Source of the DNA: Planctomycetota bacterium
GTDB taxonomy: Bacteria; Planctomycetota; Phycisphaerae; Phycisphaerales; UBA1924
Direction: 5' to 3'
Assembly: GCA_023434205.1 (NCBI GenBank)
Contig: JAEYTB010000157.1
Location: 1-26,082 of the forward strand
DNA length: 26,082 nt
Shown in pieces: positions 8,131-17,800 of the stretch. A model generated the notes under the pieces. The model did no database searches, was not told where the DNA came from, and was given only the letters and a program-made list of their open reading frames with translations. The translations under genes were made by a program, and so were the position numbers. The first letter of the stretch is position 1; every line of letters starts with the position of its first letter.

Positions 8131-8769
8131 TCAGCGGCGGCGGCGGGTCGCCACCAGCCCGCCCAGGCCCAGCAGCGCGAGGCTGGCAGGGGCGGGAACC
8201 GCGATCAGCTCGAACGCGTTGTACCGCTGCGGGTTGAGCGTGCTGCCGGTGCCCACGGCGATGTCGTTGGTGCCGACCGTGGGGGCGGTCGTCGTCATGA
8301 ACCAGCGGCCGGTCGTGTTCGCGCCGACTACCAGCTCCAGGAACCCGTTGTTGGGGACGTTGAACGTGGAGTCGGAACCGTCGGGCAGCGTCCCGAAGGT
8401 GATCGTCCAGATGAAGTCGCCCGCGGAAGGCAGGTTCACGCTGGCGCTGGAGAACAGCGTCGCCGTGCTGTCGTAGAAGCGGATCTGCATCGTGCCGCCG
8501 ATGGTGGTCACGCCGCCGACGAACTTCATGGACGCCAGAGCGAAGCTGGAGTCGGTGATCGAGGTGCCGTAGTCGTCGAACCCGGCGTTGCCGGTCGCCG
8601 CCGTGAACGCGGAGTACGGGCCCGGGACCCCGGTGTACGCCGTCGCCAGGCGGTTGCTGTACCCACCCTGCGCCATCTGCCCGATTTCAGTAAAGGTCGC
8701 CGTCTGGGCGCCCGCGGCGGTCGCCATCGCGCCCACCACGAGAACCGCTGCCGTCATCACACTCTTCAT
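8131..8769 (-). CDS. PEP-CTERM sorting domain exported protein
   Basis: A 212-residue secreted protein. The N-terminus (MKSVMTAAVLVVGAMATAAG then AQTATF) is a clear signal peptide with probable cleavage after AGA. The body is a Gly/Thr/Ala-rich beta-type domain with no cysteine and no catalytic motif that I recognise. The C-terminus is VPAPASLALLGLGGLVAT followed by four Arg. This is a PEP-CTERM tail (Val-Pro-x-Pro, hydrophobic helix, basic cluster), known to be processed by exosortase and linked to export with exopolysaccharide. I chose the ATG at 8769 because it begins the signal peptide and has a GAGGAG-like ribosome site just upstream, although the frame is open further. It has its own promoter and terminator, so it is probably monocistronic. 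Its precise role is unknown; surface or matrix protein is the inference. No exosortase is in the window. Confidence 0.88.
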   Translation of the reverse strand: MKSVMTAAVLVVGAMATAAGAQTATFTEIGQMAQGGYSNRLATAYTGVPGPYSAFTAATGNAGFDDYGTSITDSSFALASMKFVGGVTTIGGTMQIRFYDSTATLFSSASVNLPSAGDFIWTITFGTLPDGSDSTFNVPNNGFLELVVGANTTGRWFMTTTAPTVGTNDIAVGTGSTLNPQRYNAFELIAVPAPASLALLGLGGLVATRRRR

Positions 8770-8814
8770 GTTCTTCTCTCCTCTGCTGCATCTCTCAGCA
8801 CCGCGTGCAGAGCA

Positions 8815-8833
8815 CCCGCCCAACACAGGCGGG
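8815..8833 (-). other. Small hairpin in the PEP-CTERM mRNA leader
   Basis: CCCGCC and GGCGGG form a 6-bp GC stem around a 7-nt loop within the transcribed leader between the predicted start of transcription and the ATG at 8769. It could influence translation or stability, or occur by chance in GC-rich DNA. Confidence 0.3.
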
Positions 8834-8973
8834 CCCCCCGGCGTCTCGCGGCCCGCGTGCGGAAACACACGGACAACAAGCCGCCCAAACAGAGCGGCCC
8901 ACCGCGATGCCGTCGAGCTCAAGGCAGAAGAGGTGTCTTGTCTCTCTCTCCCGCCTCTACTCGTCCAGGTCGA

Positions 8974-9002
8974 AATATCCCAGAACGCGCAAGTTTTGTC
9001 AA
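8974..9002 (-). promoter_or_regulatory. Sigma-70-type promoter of the PEP-CTERM gene
   Basis: On the minus strand TTGACA (9002-8997) is a perfect -35 box. After exactly 17 nt comes GATATT (8979-8974), a fair -10 box. Transcription would begin near 8967, leaving a leader of about 200 nt before the start at 8769. It lies downstream of the thioredoxin-like stop at 9053, so the PEP-CTERM gene is independently expressed. Confidence 0.75.
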
Positions 9003-9052
9003 GGTCTTGTACACATTTCGGTGGCACAGCCCGGTTTTAGGACCACGTACGG

Positions 9053-9628
9053 TCAGTCCCCGTGCCGCTGCCTGAGCTTGGGGCTCAGACGCAGCAGCAG
9101 TTGCACCCGCTCGAACTCCGCCAGCCAATCCGCCAGGGTCGCCGCCGCCACATCCGTGCCCTGCGAAGCCCCGGGCAGCTGGCAGGACGCCCCCTCCCCC
9201 ACCACCCGCGCGGCCTGTGTCCGCAGCCGCGCCAGCGTCTTATCCCCCAGAATTGACGTGAACTCAAAGTCCTCATTGAGGAAGATAACCGTGGGCACCC
9301 GCAGCCCCCCGCAGATCTTGACCTGCTCGGAGAGGTCCGCATGCTCATCGCGGTCCAGCATCCTGAGGTCGATCACCTTCGCCCCCGCGGCGATGTGGGC
9401 CAGCATCGGCACCTGCACCGCGCAGTCCCCGCACCACAAGCCGCTCGTGACGAGCACGTTCATCCGGCGCGTGAACCCTGCCAGCAGCGCCCGCTGCTCC
9501 GCCCGCAGCGACACTGCCTCCCAGTGTCGCCTCCAGCTTGCCCGCTGGTCAGCACTCCCCTCTTCGAGATACCGGTCGTAGGAAAGCCCCTGCCCGAACT
9601 TCGCTCTGAAAAACTCCGGGGTCAGCAT
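9053..9628 (-). CDS. Thioredoxin-like family protein
   Basis: A 191-residue protein of the thioredoxin superfamily (resembling the Thioredoxin_9 group found in Firmicutes and other bacteria). After an N-terminal helical segment of about 55 residues (FFRAKFGQGLSYDRYLEEG) comes VLVTSGLWCGDCAVQVPML, with the redox-type pair Cys66-x-x-Cys69. RVPTVIFLNEDFEF follows, whose Pro is the cis-proline of the fold. There is no signal peptide, so it is probably cytoplasmic. I chose the ATG at 9628 because the N-terminal helix begins there; the open frame extends further upstream without family-like sequence. It is divergent from the small membrane protein and upstream of the PEP-CTERM gene, which has its own promoter. 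A disulfide reductase or thiol-transfer role is inferred from the fold. Confidence 0.85.
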   Translation of the reverse strand: MLTPEFFRAKFGQGLSYDRYLEEGSADQRASWRRHWEAVSLRAEQRALLAGFTRRMNVLVTSGLWCGDCAVQVPMLAHIAAGAKVIDLRMLDRDEHADLSEQVKICGGLRVPTVIFLNEDFEFTSILGDKTLARLRTQAARVVGEGASCQLPGASQGTDVAAATLADWLAEFERVQLLLRLSPKLRQRHGD

Positions 9629-9721
9629 GCCTAACCGTAGCGGGGCACACCCCTTCAGAGGGACTTTACCGCCCTTGCATGCAGCCCGACGGACACTATC
9701 CCAGACCGAAGGAGGTGCGTG

Positions 9722-10081
9722 ATGAGACAGCTCTCTGATACCGGACGCCAAATCGACGACGACATGCGCCGCCGTTACGGACGCCCGCAGAGCGAGCACG
9801 ATGCCAGGCGCCGACAGAACATCCAGGAGGACACCGACGCCGAGCGAGAGCAGCCCGCTCACCCCCTCGCCGCGGTCGGGGCGACGGTCCTCATCATCGG
9901 TGCCCTGGTCGCCGCCCTGGTCCTCACCTCCGTCTTCGCCGTCTCCGCGTTCATCCTCGTGCCCGCCCTCATCGCGGCGGTCGGCGTGGTCGGCGTCTGG
10001 GCCTTCTGGAGCTGGGGCCGCCGCCGCCGTGCCCGGCGCGAGAGCAGCACCCTCCCCGGTGAAGCCCTGCCCGGCGAGTAA
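9722..10081 (+). CDS. Small two-helix membrane protein, unknown function
   Basis: A 119-residue protein not recognised as a named family. The first 50 residues are hydrophilic and charged (MRQLSDTGRQIDDDMRRRYG). Two adjacent hydrophobic segments follow, about 51-72 (VGATVLIIGALVAALVLTSV) and 75-96 (AFILVPALIAAVGVVGVWAF), then a strongly basic cluster RRRRARR and a short acidic tail. The positive cluster suggests that end is cytoplasmic, giving a hairpin with both termini inside. The ATG at 9722 is placed 5 nt after GGAGGT; an in-frame GTG at 9719 is too close to that site. The gene is convergent with the HscB-like gene (16 bp between stops). No function can be assigned. Confidence 0.7.
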   Translation: MRQLSDTGRQIDDDMRRRYGRPQSEHDARRRQNIQEDTDAEREQPAHPLAAVGATVLIIGALVAALVLTSVFAVSAFILVPALIAAVGVVGVWAFWSWGRRRRARRESSTLPGEALPGE

Positions 10082-10097
10082 AAGCCCGACAGATCAG

Positions 10098-10622
10098 TCA
10101 CATGCCCTCAAAGTCGCTGACGTTGGGGTCATAGCGCGGACCGAGCTGCTCGATCAGCCGCTCGATATACCGCCACGCGTTCAGCTCCCGCCGCACCGCA
10201 CGCAACTGCTCCGGCCCGGACCCTCCCCGGAACAGCTCCCCCACCCTCGCCACGTACGCCTTCCGCTGCCCATCAGCCCACTTCACCCACCGCTCACGTT
10301 CCGCTTCATCACCGCCCGCCACCGCCGCCTCGATCGCCTCCCGCGTTTCCATGACTTCCATCAGGAACCCGTCCGGCAGTGACTTGTCCTGCTCCTTACC
10401 CGGACCCCCGAGCACCTCCAGCAACGCGTTCGCCCTGCGTTCATCGCTGATCAGCACGGCCCGGGCGCGGTTGAGCTGTGCGGCCCGCACCGCCGCCTCG
10501 TCCTCATCGCCAACCACATCCGGGTGGACTTGCGCCGCGCGTGCCAGGTACCCGCGCTGGACCGCCGCCCCGTCCAGATCGAACCGCTCCGGAAGCCCCA
10601 GCACCTGAAAAGGGTTCTCCAC
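10098..10622 (-). CDS. hscB: HscB-like J-domain co-chaperone (Fe-S cluster assembly)
   Basis: A 174-residue protein with a J domain at the N-terminus (NPFQVLGLPERFDLDGAAVQ) and the essential His33-Pro34-Asp35 motif. A C-terminal three-helix region contains ALLEVLGG, SLPDGFLMEVMETREAIEAA and RRELNAWRYIERLIEQL. This matches HscB/Hsc20 in length (E. coli 171) and architecture; HscB delivers the IscU scaffold to the HscA Hsp70. The start is GTG at 10622, giving the usual N-terminus, with a poor Shine-Dalgarno. No isc or suf genes and no hscA lie nearby, so the gene is separated from its usual partners. It is convergent with the small membrane protein gene and divergent from the racemase-like gene. 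The family call is solid; the Fe-S role is inferred from it. Confidence 0.88.
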   Translation of the reverse strand: MENPFQVLGLPERFDLDGAAVQRGYLARAAQVHPDVVGDEDEAAVRAAQLNRARAVLISDERRANALLEVLGGPGKEQDKSLPDGFLMEVMETREAIEAAVAGGDEAERERWVKWADGQRKAYVARVGELFRGGSGPEQLRAVRRELNAWRYIERLIEQLGPRYDPNVSDFEGM

Positions 10623-10740
10623 GCCCCGACTCTAAGCGCTCCGCCTCGCCCGCACCCTTCCGGCGCGGTACGCTCTCCTCCACCCGGACCCTCCCCCCGC
10701 CCCGCGGCGTGACCTCCACAGGAAGCCAACCGGTGACAGC

Positions 10741-11433
10741 GTGAGCAGCCACATCGGAATCGTCGGAGTCAGCCCGGAGGGGGCCGCGCTGTTCTACCGC
10801 CAGATCACGCGCCACGCGACGCGCGCCCTCCCGCCCAACGAGCAGCCGCGGATTTCTGTCCACAACGAGCCCCTCGAGGCCTACATCTCCGCGATCCGCA
10901 ACGACGACTGGCACACGGTCGGGAAGCTCCTCCGCCGCTCCGCCGAGCTCCTCGCCCGTTGCGGGGCCGACTTCTGCCTCACCCCCGATAACGCCGTGCA
11001 GCACGGCGTTCAGCTCGCCGAGGTCGGCTCGCCCATCCCCTGGCTGACAATGACCGAACTGGTGGCTGAGTCCGTCGCCCACGACAGCCGCCGGGTCGTT
11101 GGAATCGTGGGCACCAAGATGGTGATGCTCTCAAGCACGTACCAGACCCACCTCGGCCTCCGCGGCATTCAAGTCCTTGCCCCCCACGAGGATGCGGCCG
11201 AGACCATCGACCAGATCATCTTCGGGGAGCTGGTCTACGGCCAAACCCGTCCCGAATCCCGGGTCGCGATCTTGAGCGCCATCGGCGACCTCGCCCGGCG
11301 GGGGTGCGAGGGCGTGATCCTGGCCAGCAGCGAGGCCTCCCTGCTCGTGACCTCCGAGAACTCCCCCCTTCCCGTGTACGACTCCGCGGAAGTCCTGGCC
11401 GAGGCCTCCGTCCGCCGCACCATCCGACGCTGA
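10741..11433 (+). CDS. Asp/Glu racemase-superfamily protein lacking both catalytic cysteines
   Basis: A 230-residue protein with the two-lobed aspartate/glutamate racemase fold: N-terminal HIGIVGVSPEGAALFYRQI, the ISVHNEPLEAYI region, second-lobe VVGIVGTKMVMLSSTYQTHL and C-terminal GVILASSEASLLV. In cofactor-independent racemases two cysteines act as acid/base catalysts in CNTAH-like and LGCTE-like motifs. Here these read TPDNAVQH, with Asp83 at the first Cys position, and LASSEAS, with Ser196 at the second. Cys74, Cys79 and Cys189 lie elsewhere. Classical racemisation is therefore unlikely; an altered reaction or a binding function is possible. The GTG at 10741 is the start, because an earlier in-frame GTG-like option is closed by a stop. 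It is divergent from hscB. I am sure of the fold family, not of the activity. Confidence 0.8.
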   Translation: MSSHIGIVGVSPEGAALFYRQITRHATRALPPNEQPRISVHNEPLEAYISAIRNDDWHTVGKLLRRSAELLARCGADFCLTPDNAVQHGVQLAEVGSPIPWLTMTELVAESVAHDSRRVVGIVGTKMVMLSSTYQTHLGLRGIQVLAPHEDAAETIDQIIFGELVYGQTRPESRVAILSAIGDLARRGCEGVILASSEASLLVTSENSPLPVYDSAEVLAEASVRRTIRR

Positions 11434-11833
11434 CACAACCCCGCACTTTCTGCCGGTTTTGTGCAATACCACACAATCCCACCGGGTCGCGCCCGACGCG
11501 GGAACCGCCCACCCCGTCCGCCCGAATCGCTTCCCGTCCGCGGCTGGCCCCGGAGCGTGGCTGTGGCCGCCGGATGGTGGGAGGACGCCGGCCAACGTCC
11601 CCCCAACCTTGACTGGACACCACCCCGATGTTCCAGTTATGCTGACGAAGTTGGCGCGAAGGGGACTGCGCACGCCGGCCTTGGCCGACTGGCGCGGTCC
11701 TTCAGGCGTTTGCCCCTCACGGGCGCAACCGCAACAGAGTCCGAGGTCAGGTGCCCCGGACCCCCGCGACACGCCACACGGCGCCCTGCTGTTGACTGCC
11801 GGCGGATACGGCTGCTCAGCAAGGTCATCCTAG
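11434..11833. other. 400-bp intergenic region before the giant gene
   Basis: No convincing gene is present on either strand. The open frames here are short, Pro/Arg-rich and show no family features. The region holds a weak inverted repeat TTGTG-N8-CACAA (11459-11476) just after the racemase-like gene and a promoter-like pair (11614-11643). The roughly 180 nt after that would be an untranslated leader of the giant gene. I recognise no riboswitch consensus in it. Confidence 0.5.
11614..11643 (+). promoter_or_regulatory. Candidate promoter of the giant surface-protein gene
   Basis: TGGACA (11614-11619), one mismatch from the -35 consensus, is followed after 18 nt by TATGCT (11638-11643) as -10. 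A second -35-like TTGACT overlaps it at 11609-11614 but is too far from the -10. Predicted transcription starts near 11650, leaving about 180 nt of leader. Confidence 0.45.
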
Positions 11834-14800
11834 ATGGAGCCCGGTATGGATCGGAAGGACTTCCGTTCTCTCCTCTCGAAGCTTGCTGGCACCCCGCACG
11901 CCTCCGCCCCGGCGAGACTGCTCAAGCGCGTCGGCAAGGCTGTCGGCGCAACCCTTGCCGGCCGCGGCGGCGCCTTCGAGCCCCTCGAAGGCCGCATGAT
12001 GCTCGAGGGCTCTTTCGCCAGCGCCGTCCAGATCAACCTGGACAACGGCTCGGGCCGCGGCGCCTCCATCGCCGACGTGAATACCGGGACCAACTTCATC
12101 AACTCGGCCGACCCGGCCACGAACAACGACTTCTACTTCTTCGACGCCCTCGAGGACGCATTCGTCACCGTCCTCGCCGACACCTCCAACGAGAACCCCG
12201 CCAGCACCCTCAACACCCGCATCCAGGTGTTCGACGCCAACCAGGTCCAGGTCGCCAGCGGCACCACCAACGGCACCCTCACCTCAGGCGTGGCCAGCGA
12301 CGGTTGGGCCGGCTTTGTCGCCGCCGCGGGCCAGCGCTACTACGTCGTCGTGAGCAGCGACGGCACGGGCCCCACCACGGGCACCTACACCGTCCGCGTC
12401 GTCGCCCGCAACCAGTCCTTTGACATCGGCGGCGAAAACCCCGAGCTCGGCGTCGGCCGCGAGCAGGGCCAGTTCCCTCTCCCTGACTACGCGCAGGTGC
12501 TCCCGCTCCCCATCCTCGGTCAGCTCGGCGGCACCGGCCTGCCCATCTCCTCCCGCGAGCGCCAGGACAACATTGTGTACAAGTGGGTCGTCCCCCAGGG
12601 TGCGCAGTGGGACAACTTCGTCACCATCAACGCCCAGTCCACCCAGGGCAACCTTTCTCAGCGTCTCGATACCCGCCTGGACATCTACAACGCGTCCGGC
12701 CAGCTCATTAGCAGCGACTCCGATGCGGGCCGCATCAACGACGCCTTCGCGACCCTCCGCGCCCGCCCCGGCGAAACCTTCTACATCCGCGTCCGCAGCG
12801 ACGAGATCCGCAACACCAACGCCGCGCTCGCCACCGGCCCCTTCTACCTCGTCCTCGACGCCATCACCAACGTCCTCCCGATCAACCCCGTCACGCGCGT
12901 CGGGCGTGACCCGGCGGGCGGCATGATCGGCTTCGACAATCCTTCCACGCAGCCCAACCCGAACATGGGTGCGCCGCGCTTCCAGACCACCTCGTACGAG
13001 TTCACCTCCCAGGGCACCGGCCTCACGATCATCTCGCTCACCCCCGCGGGCCTCAACCCGCTCACCGACGGCGCCCTGCGCCTCTACGACGAGGCCGGCA
13101 ACTTCGTCGCTTTCAACAACGACTTCTCCGGCCCCAACCCCCAGATCAGCGCCCAGCTCGAGGGCGGCAAGCGGTACTTCCTTGTCGTGGACGGCTTCGA
13201 GCTCAACAGCGGCACCCAGTACGCCCTCGGCATTGAAACGAACGTCACCTTCAACACCAACAACGGCCTGGACGACCACGCCGACACCCCCGCCGCCGGC
13301 GACCCCAACGACACCCGCCGCGCCGCCGACCTCGCCACAGCCCTGATCTTCGGGCCCCGCCGCGCCCTCACCGACGCCGACGGCAACGTGATCCAGGACC
13401 ACGGCCAGGTGACCACCGCCACCGGCCAGGGCCGCATCGAGGCCTCCGGCGACACCGACATCTTCCAGTTCACGCCTCAGGTCAGCATGCTCAACGAGCA
13501 CGCGGGCGACAACGACGACAACGGCACCGCGCTCTACGTCGGCGGCGCCTTCAACATCGCCAACCCCGCAGAGCCCTGGCCCACCACCTCGAGAAACCTC
13601 GCTATCTGGGACGCCGCGGACTGGTTCTTCACCGGCGCCCAGAACGTCCACATCCCCTCCGGCACGCAGCTCGGCTTCGTGGACAACGCCGACACCCCCG
13701 GCACCAACCGCGCCGAGATCTACGCGCTCTACGACTGGGACCTCGACCCAACCTCCGACCCGGCCGACGGCTTCACCGACCACGTCCTGGTCGTCGGCGG
13801 CGACTTCGACCTCAACTTCATCGACCCCGCCACCGGCCAGGTCGTCACCATCAAGAACTTTGCCATCTGGATCCAGGACCCCGGCACCGGCCGCTTCGGC
13901 TGGCTGAGCCTGGGCGACGTCAACGGCCCCGTCCGCGCCATCACCGCCTACGACCCGGAGGCGTTCGACTCCAACGGATCACTCGGTGGCGGCGAGGAGG
14001 ACGACCCCAACAACAGCGAGATCCCGCAGCTCTTCATCGGCGGCCAGTTCACCTCGGTCGGCGGCGGCACCCCCGCCAACAACATCGCCTTTTTCGATCT
14101 GCTGCAGGGCGGCTGGTTTGCCATGGGCACCGGCACCAACGGCCCCGTCCACGCCTTCACCGTCTACGACTTCGGTGATCCGGGCGCGGAGCGAGCTTTC
14201 CAGGCCGGCAACCCCGGCCCGCCTCCCACGCCCTCCATTCGCTTCGTCGCCGACACCCCCGACCGCCCACGCTCGCTGATTGTCGGCGGTGCGTTCTCCA
14301 ACGCCGGCGGTGTGAACGCCGGCAACATTGTCGCGTGGAACGGCCTCAACTTCGAGAACCTCGGAACCGGCCGCATCAACGCGATCCCGGGTGATCCCGA
14401 CCCGGACGGCGACGGGGAGCCCAACGTGCCTCCCTTCGGCGGCACGCCCCCGGTCATCAACCTCAACGGCCCCGTCTTCGCGCTTGAGGTCTTCAACTCC
14501 GCAGACCCTGATGACGACGGCCCCATCGGCGTCCCCGCCGGCGGCATCCTCTACATCGGCGGTCAGTTCACCCAGGTCAACGGCGCGCCCATCGGCCCCA
14601 ACCTGATGGCGTTCGGGTACACGCTCGAAGACGAACCCCAGAACGACATCTACAACCCCCAGCTCTTCGTCGGCAACTTCGGCCTCTCCGCGGGCACCGC
14701 CGCGCACACGGTCTTCGATCTCGCCGTCTGGGACCCCGCCGACCTCAACGGCAACGAAGTCCCGCCCTTCCTCGTCGTCGGCGGCAACCTGCCCGGCATG

Positions 14801-17800
14801 GGTCACATCGGCATCACCGACGGCCTCGCCGCGGCCCAGGCCTTCAACGGCGGCACCAACGGCATCGTCCGCGCGCTGACCGTCCTGATCGACGATCAGG
14901 AACCCGACATCTCCGAGACCATCAGCGACACGCCGCAGCAGGTGCTCTACCTCGGCGGCGACTTCACGCAGGTCTTTGACGGTGACGGCAACCCCTGGGA
15001 CGCCCTGCACGTCGCGCAGTTCTCCGCCCACAACCTCGGCCTTGGCGACTTCTTCGAGTTCGCCCTGCCCAGCAACACCGCGTTCCCAACCGTCAGCACC
15101 GGCGTGGACATGACCGACCCCACGCTCGGCGCCGCGACCGTCTTCGCGCTCACCTCCTTCGATGACGGCAACCCGCTTGAGTGGGACCGCCACGACCGCC
15201 GCGCCCAGCGCCTGCAGATCGTGGTCTCTCCCGAGACGCCCTCCTTCCTGAACACGCGCGTCCGCGTCTTCGACTCCAACTTCAACGTCATCTACGACTT
15301 CGACCGCCCCGGCAGCGAGACCATCTCGCCGCCCTTCCCCGACCCCTCGGGCATGCTCACCGGCTCGCTGGCCGTTCCGCCCGACGCCCCGGGCGGGGGC
15401 TTCATCGTCGAGCTCGAAGGCGTCAAGGTCTGGGCCGGCGCCACCTACTACATCGAGATCTCCGGCGCCGGCACCGGCCGCTACAACTTCTCCGTCACCA
15501 CCGCCGCCGCGCCCGAGGACCTCAACGGCGACGGCCGCCTCGACGATGTGAACGCGACTTTCGACGAAGAGCCCGACGCGGGCCGCTTCTCCAATGCGTT
15601 CAACTTCAAGGTCGACACCGCCCTGGGCAACGGCGACGGCACCAACTACCGCCAGTCCGCCACCAACCCCGGCCAGGCGCCCCTGAACGGCAACAACCGC
15701 CGCACCCAGCACGTCACGCCCTCCATCGGCGACCGCTTCATCCAGGGTTTCGACTTCGGCAACATCCACAATATCGACGACACGGACCTCTACTCGTTCC
15801 GCGCCGAGTTCACCGGCATGGTCGAGATCCGCCTCGACACCACCTTCCTGCCGATGGAGTACGGCGAGGCGCTCCAGGGCGACGTCGGCAACACCTTCCG
15901 CCCCGACACCTCGCTCGTCAACAGCCGCTTCGACGGCGCCATCCGCGTCTTCCGCAACGACTTCGTCCAGGTCGCCTACAACGACGACAACTACGCCTCG
16001 GGCGGCGACTTCGCCATCCAGGCCCAGGGCCAGGAGGTCTTCTTCACCACCGGAGGCACCCGCGTGGGCACCCTGGGCGGCGTGTTCCTCAACGAGCAGG
16101 ATCCCGACAACCCCAACGCCGTCGCCGTCACCACCTTCCAGCGCCGCGACCCGCGCGTCGTCATCCCGGTCATCGCCGGCAACTTCTACTTCATCCAGAT
16201 CGAGAGCGGCCAGAAGTGGGTGGACGGCCGCCCCGAGGACCCCGCCGACCGCACGGAAACCCTCGCCCGCGAGCGCGAGGCTCGTTCCGCCCACGGCGCG
16301 TACCGCCTCATGATCAACCAGATGCCCTTCCAGCAGGCCGAGATCATCGACGGCCAGCAGGTGCTCGACGACCACGCCGACAACAACACCAACATCGTCA
16401 CCGACGGCGACCTCGCGACCCCCATCGCCATCGGCGACAACCCGGCCGATTCGCTCACCAACGGCCGCGGCTCGATCACCGGCGTCATCCGCAACACCCC
16501 GCTCAACCCGCTCGACAGCGACCTGTTCAGCTTCATCGCCCCCGGCTCGGGCAACATGGCGATCACCGTCCGCCCGACCGGCACGGGCAACGCGCTCCTG
16601 CCCACCTTCGCGCTCTTTGCCTACGACGACAACGGCCGGCTCGCGCCCGTCGCGGTCGCCACCGGCCAGCCGATCACCGGCGGCGGCGTCGGCGCCACGC
16701 TCCAGGTGGTCGCGGGCCAGAAGTTCGTCCTCCGCGTCATCGGCCAGGGCACCAGCCAGGGCGCGTACCAGGTCGACATCTCCGGCATCCCGGTCGTCGA
16801 CGACCACGCCGACAACCTCGACCTGACCCACGCCACCGAGATCCAGCTCTTTGACTTCCAGGGCATCGGCGCCGCCAACGGCCGCATCGAGGCCGCCGCG
16901 GACTCCGACGTCTTCAAGTTCCGCGTCAGCAACTTTGTCCCCTTCACCATCACCGTCGACTCCGAGTCCACCCTGACCCCGGACGTCACGATCTACGAAG
17001 TTTCTGAAGACCTCTCGGGCAATCCGATCCTCCTGCGTGTGGGCATCGCCACCGGCACCCCCGGGCCCGACAACCGCAACGTCGCGACCACCACGTTCGC
17101 CGTGACCCCCGGGCGCGAGATCGTGCAGAACGGCAACGTCGTCCGCGCCTACCCCTTCTATTACGTCGTCATCAAGGGCGCGAACCCGCTGTCTGACTTC
17201 GGCAGCTACAACATCAACGTCAACTTCACGCCCACCGACGACCACGCCGACGGCGACACCGACTTCGACGGCAACTTCGACACCGGCGAGTACAGCCTCG
17301 CCACCCGCATCGTGATCGACGCGGCCACCGGCCAGGGCGGCGATTCGGGCTCCATCGAGGTCTCGACCGACAGCGACCTCTTCATGTTCACCGCCGCGGC
17401 GACCGGCCCGGCCTCCATCGTCGTCTCCCGTCCTTCCACCTCCACGCTCCGCACCCGGGTCAGCATCCTGGACGCCAACGCCCAGGTCATCGCCTCCGGC
17501 CTGGCCGCCGACGACCTGATCGCCGGCACCGCCATCGCCACACTCAACGTCGCCCGCGGCGTCACCTACTTCGTCGTCGTCGAGGGCTTTGAGGACCCGC
17601 TCAACCCCAACGTCAACACCACGCGCACCGGCGACTACACCGTCAGCGTCATCTCCCCGCGCGTGGACGACTACCCCAACCAGGACGAGTTCACCCTCGC
17701 CAACGCGGCGTCCAACATCCCGATCGTCTTCTCCACGGGCGTGGGCCGCATCGGCGGCACCGCCGGCGGCGACCCTTCCAACCCCGTCCTTGAGTACAGC

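Noticed and set aside
7564..9075. A 503-codon plus-strand frame over the GGQ gene and PEP-CTERM gene
   Set aside because: It is a Ser/Pro/Arg/Ala-rich shadow, and it runs through the terminator hairpin and promoter.
11461..12423. A 320-codon plus-strand frame starting in the intergenic region
   Set aside because: It runs in the wrong frame into the giant gene and is Arg/His/Pro-rich, with no family features.
13455..15515. Frameshift or gene-fusion error as an explanation of the interrupted PPC module
   Set aside because: The frame is uninterrupted with uniform third-position C use through the whole segment, so an assembly error is not needed to explain it.
15181..16854. A 557-codon plus-strand frame overlapping the giant gene
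   Set aside because: It encodes Arg/Pro/His-rich sequence, the typical shifted-frame shadow of GC-rich genes.
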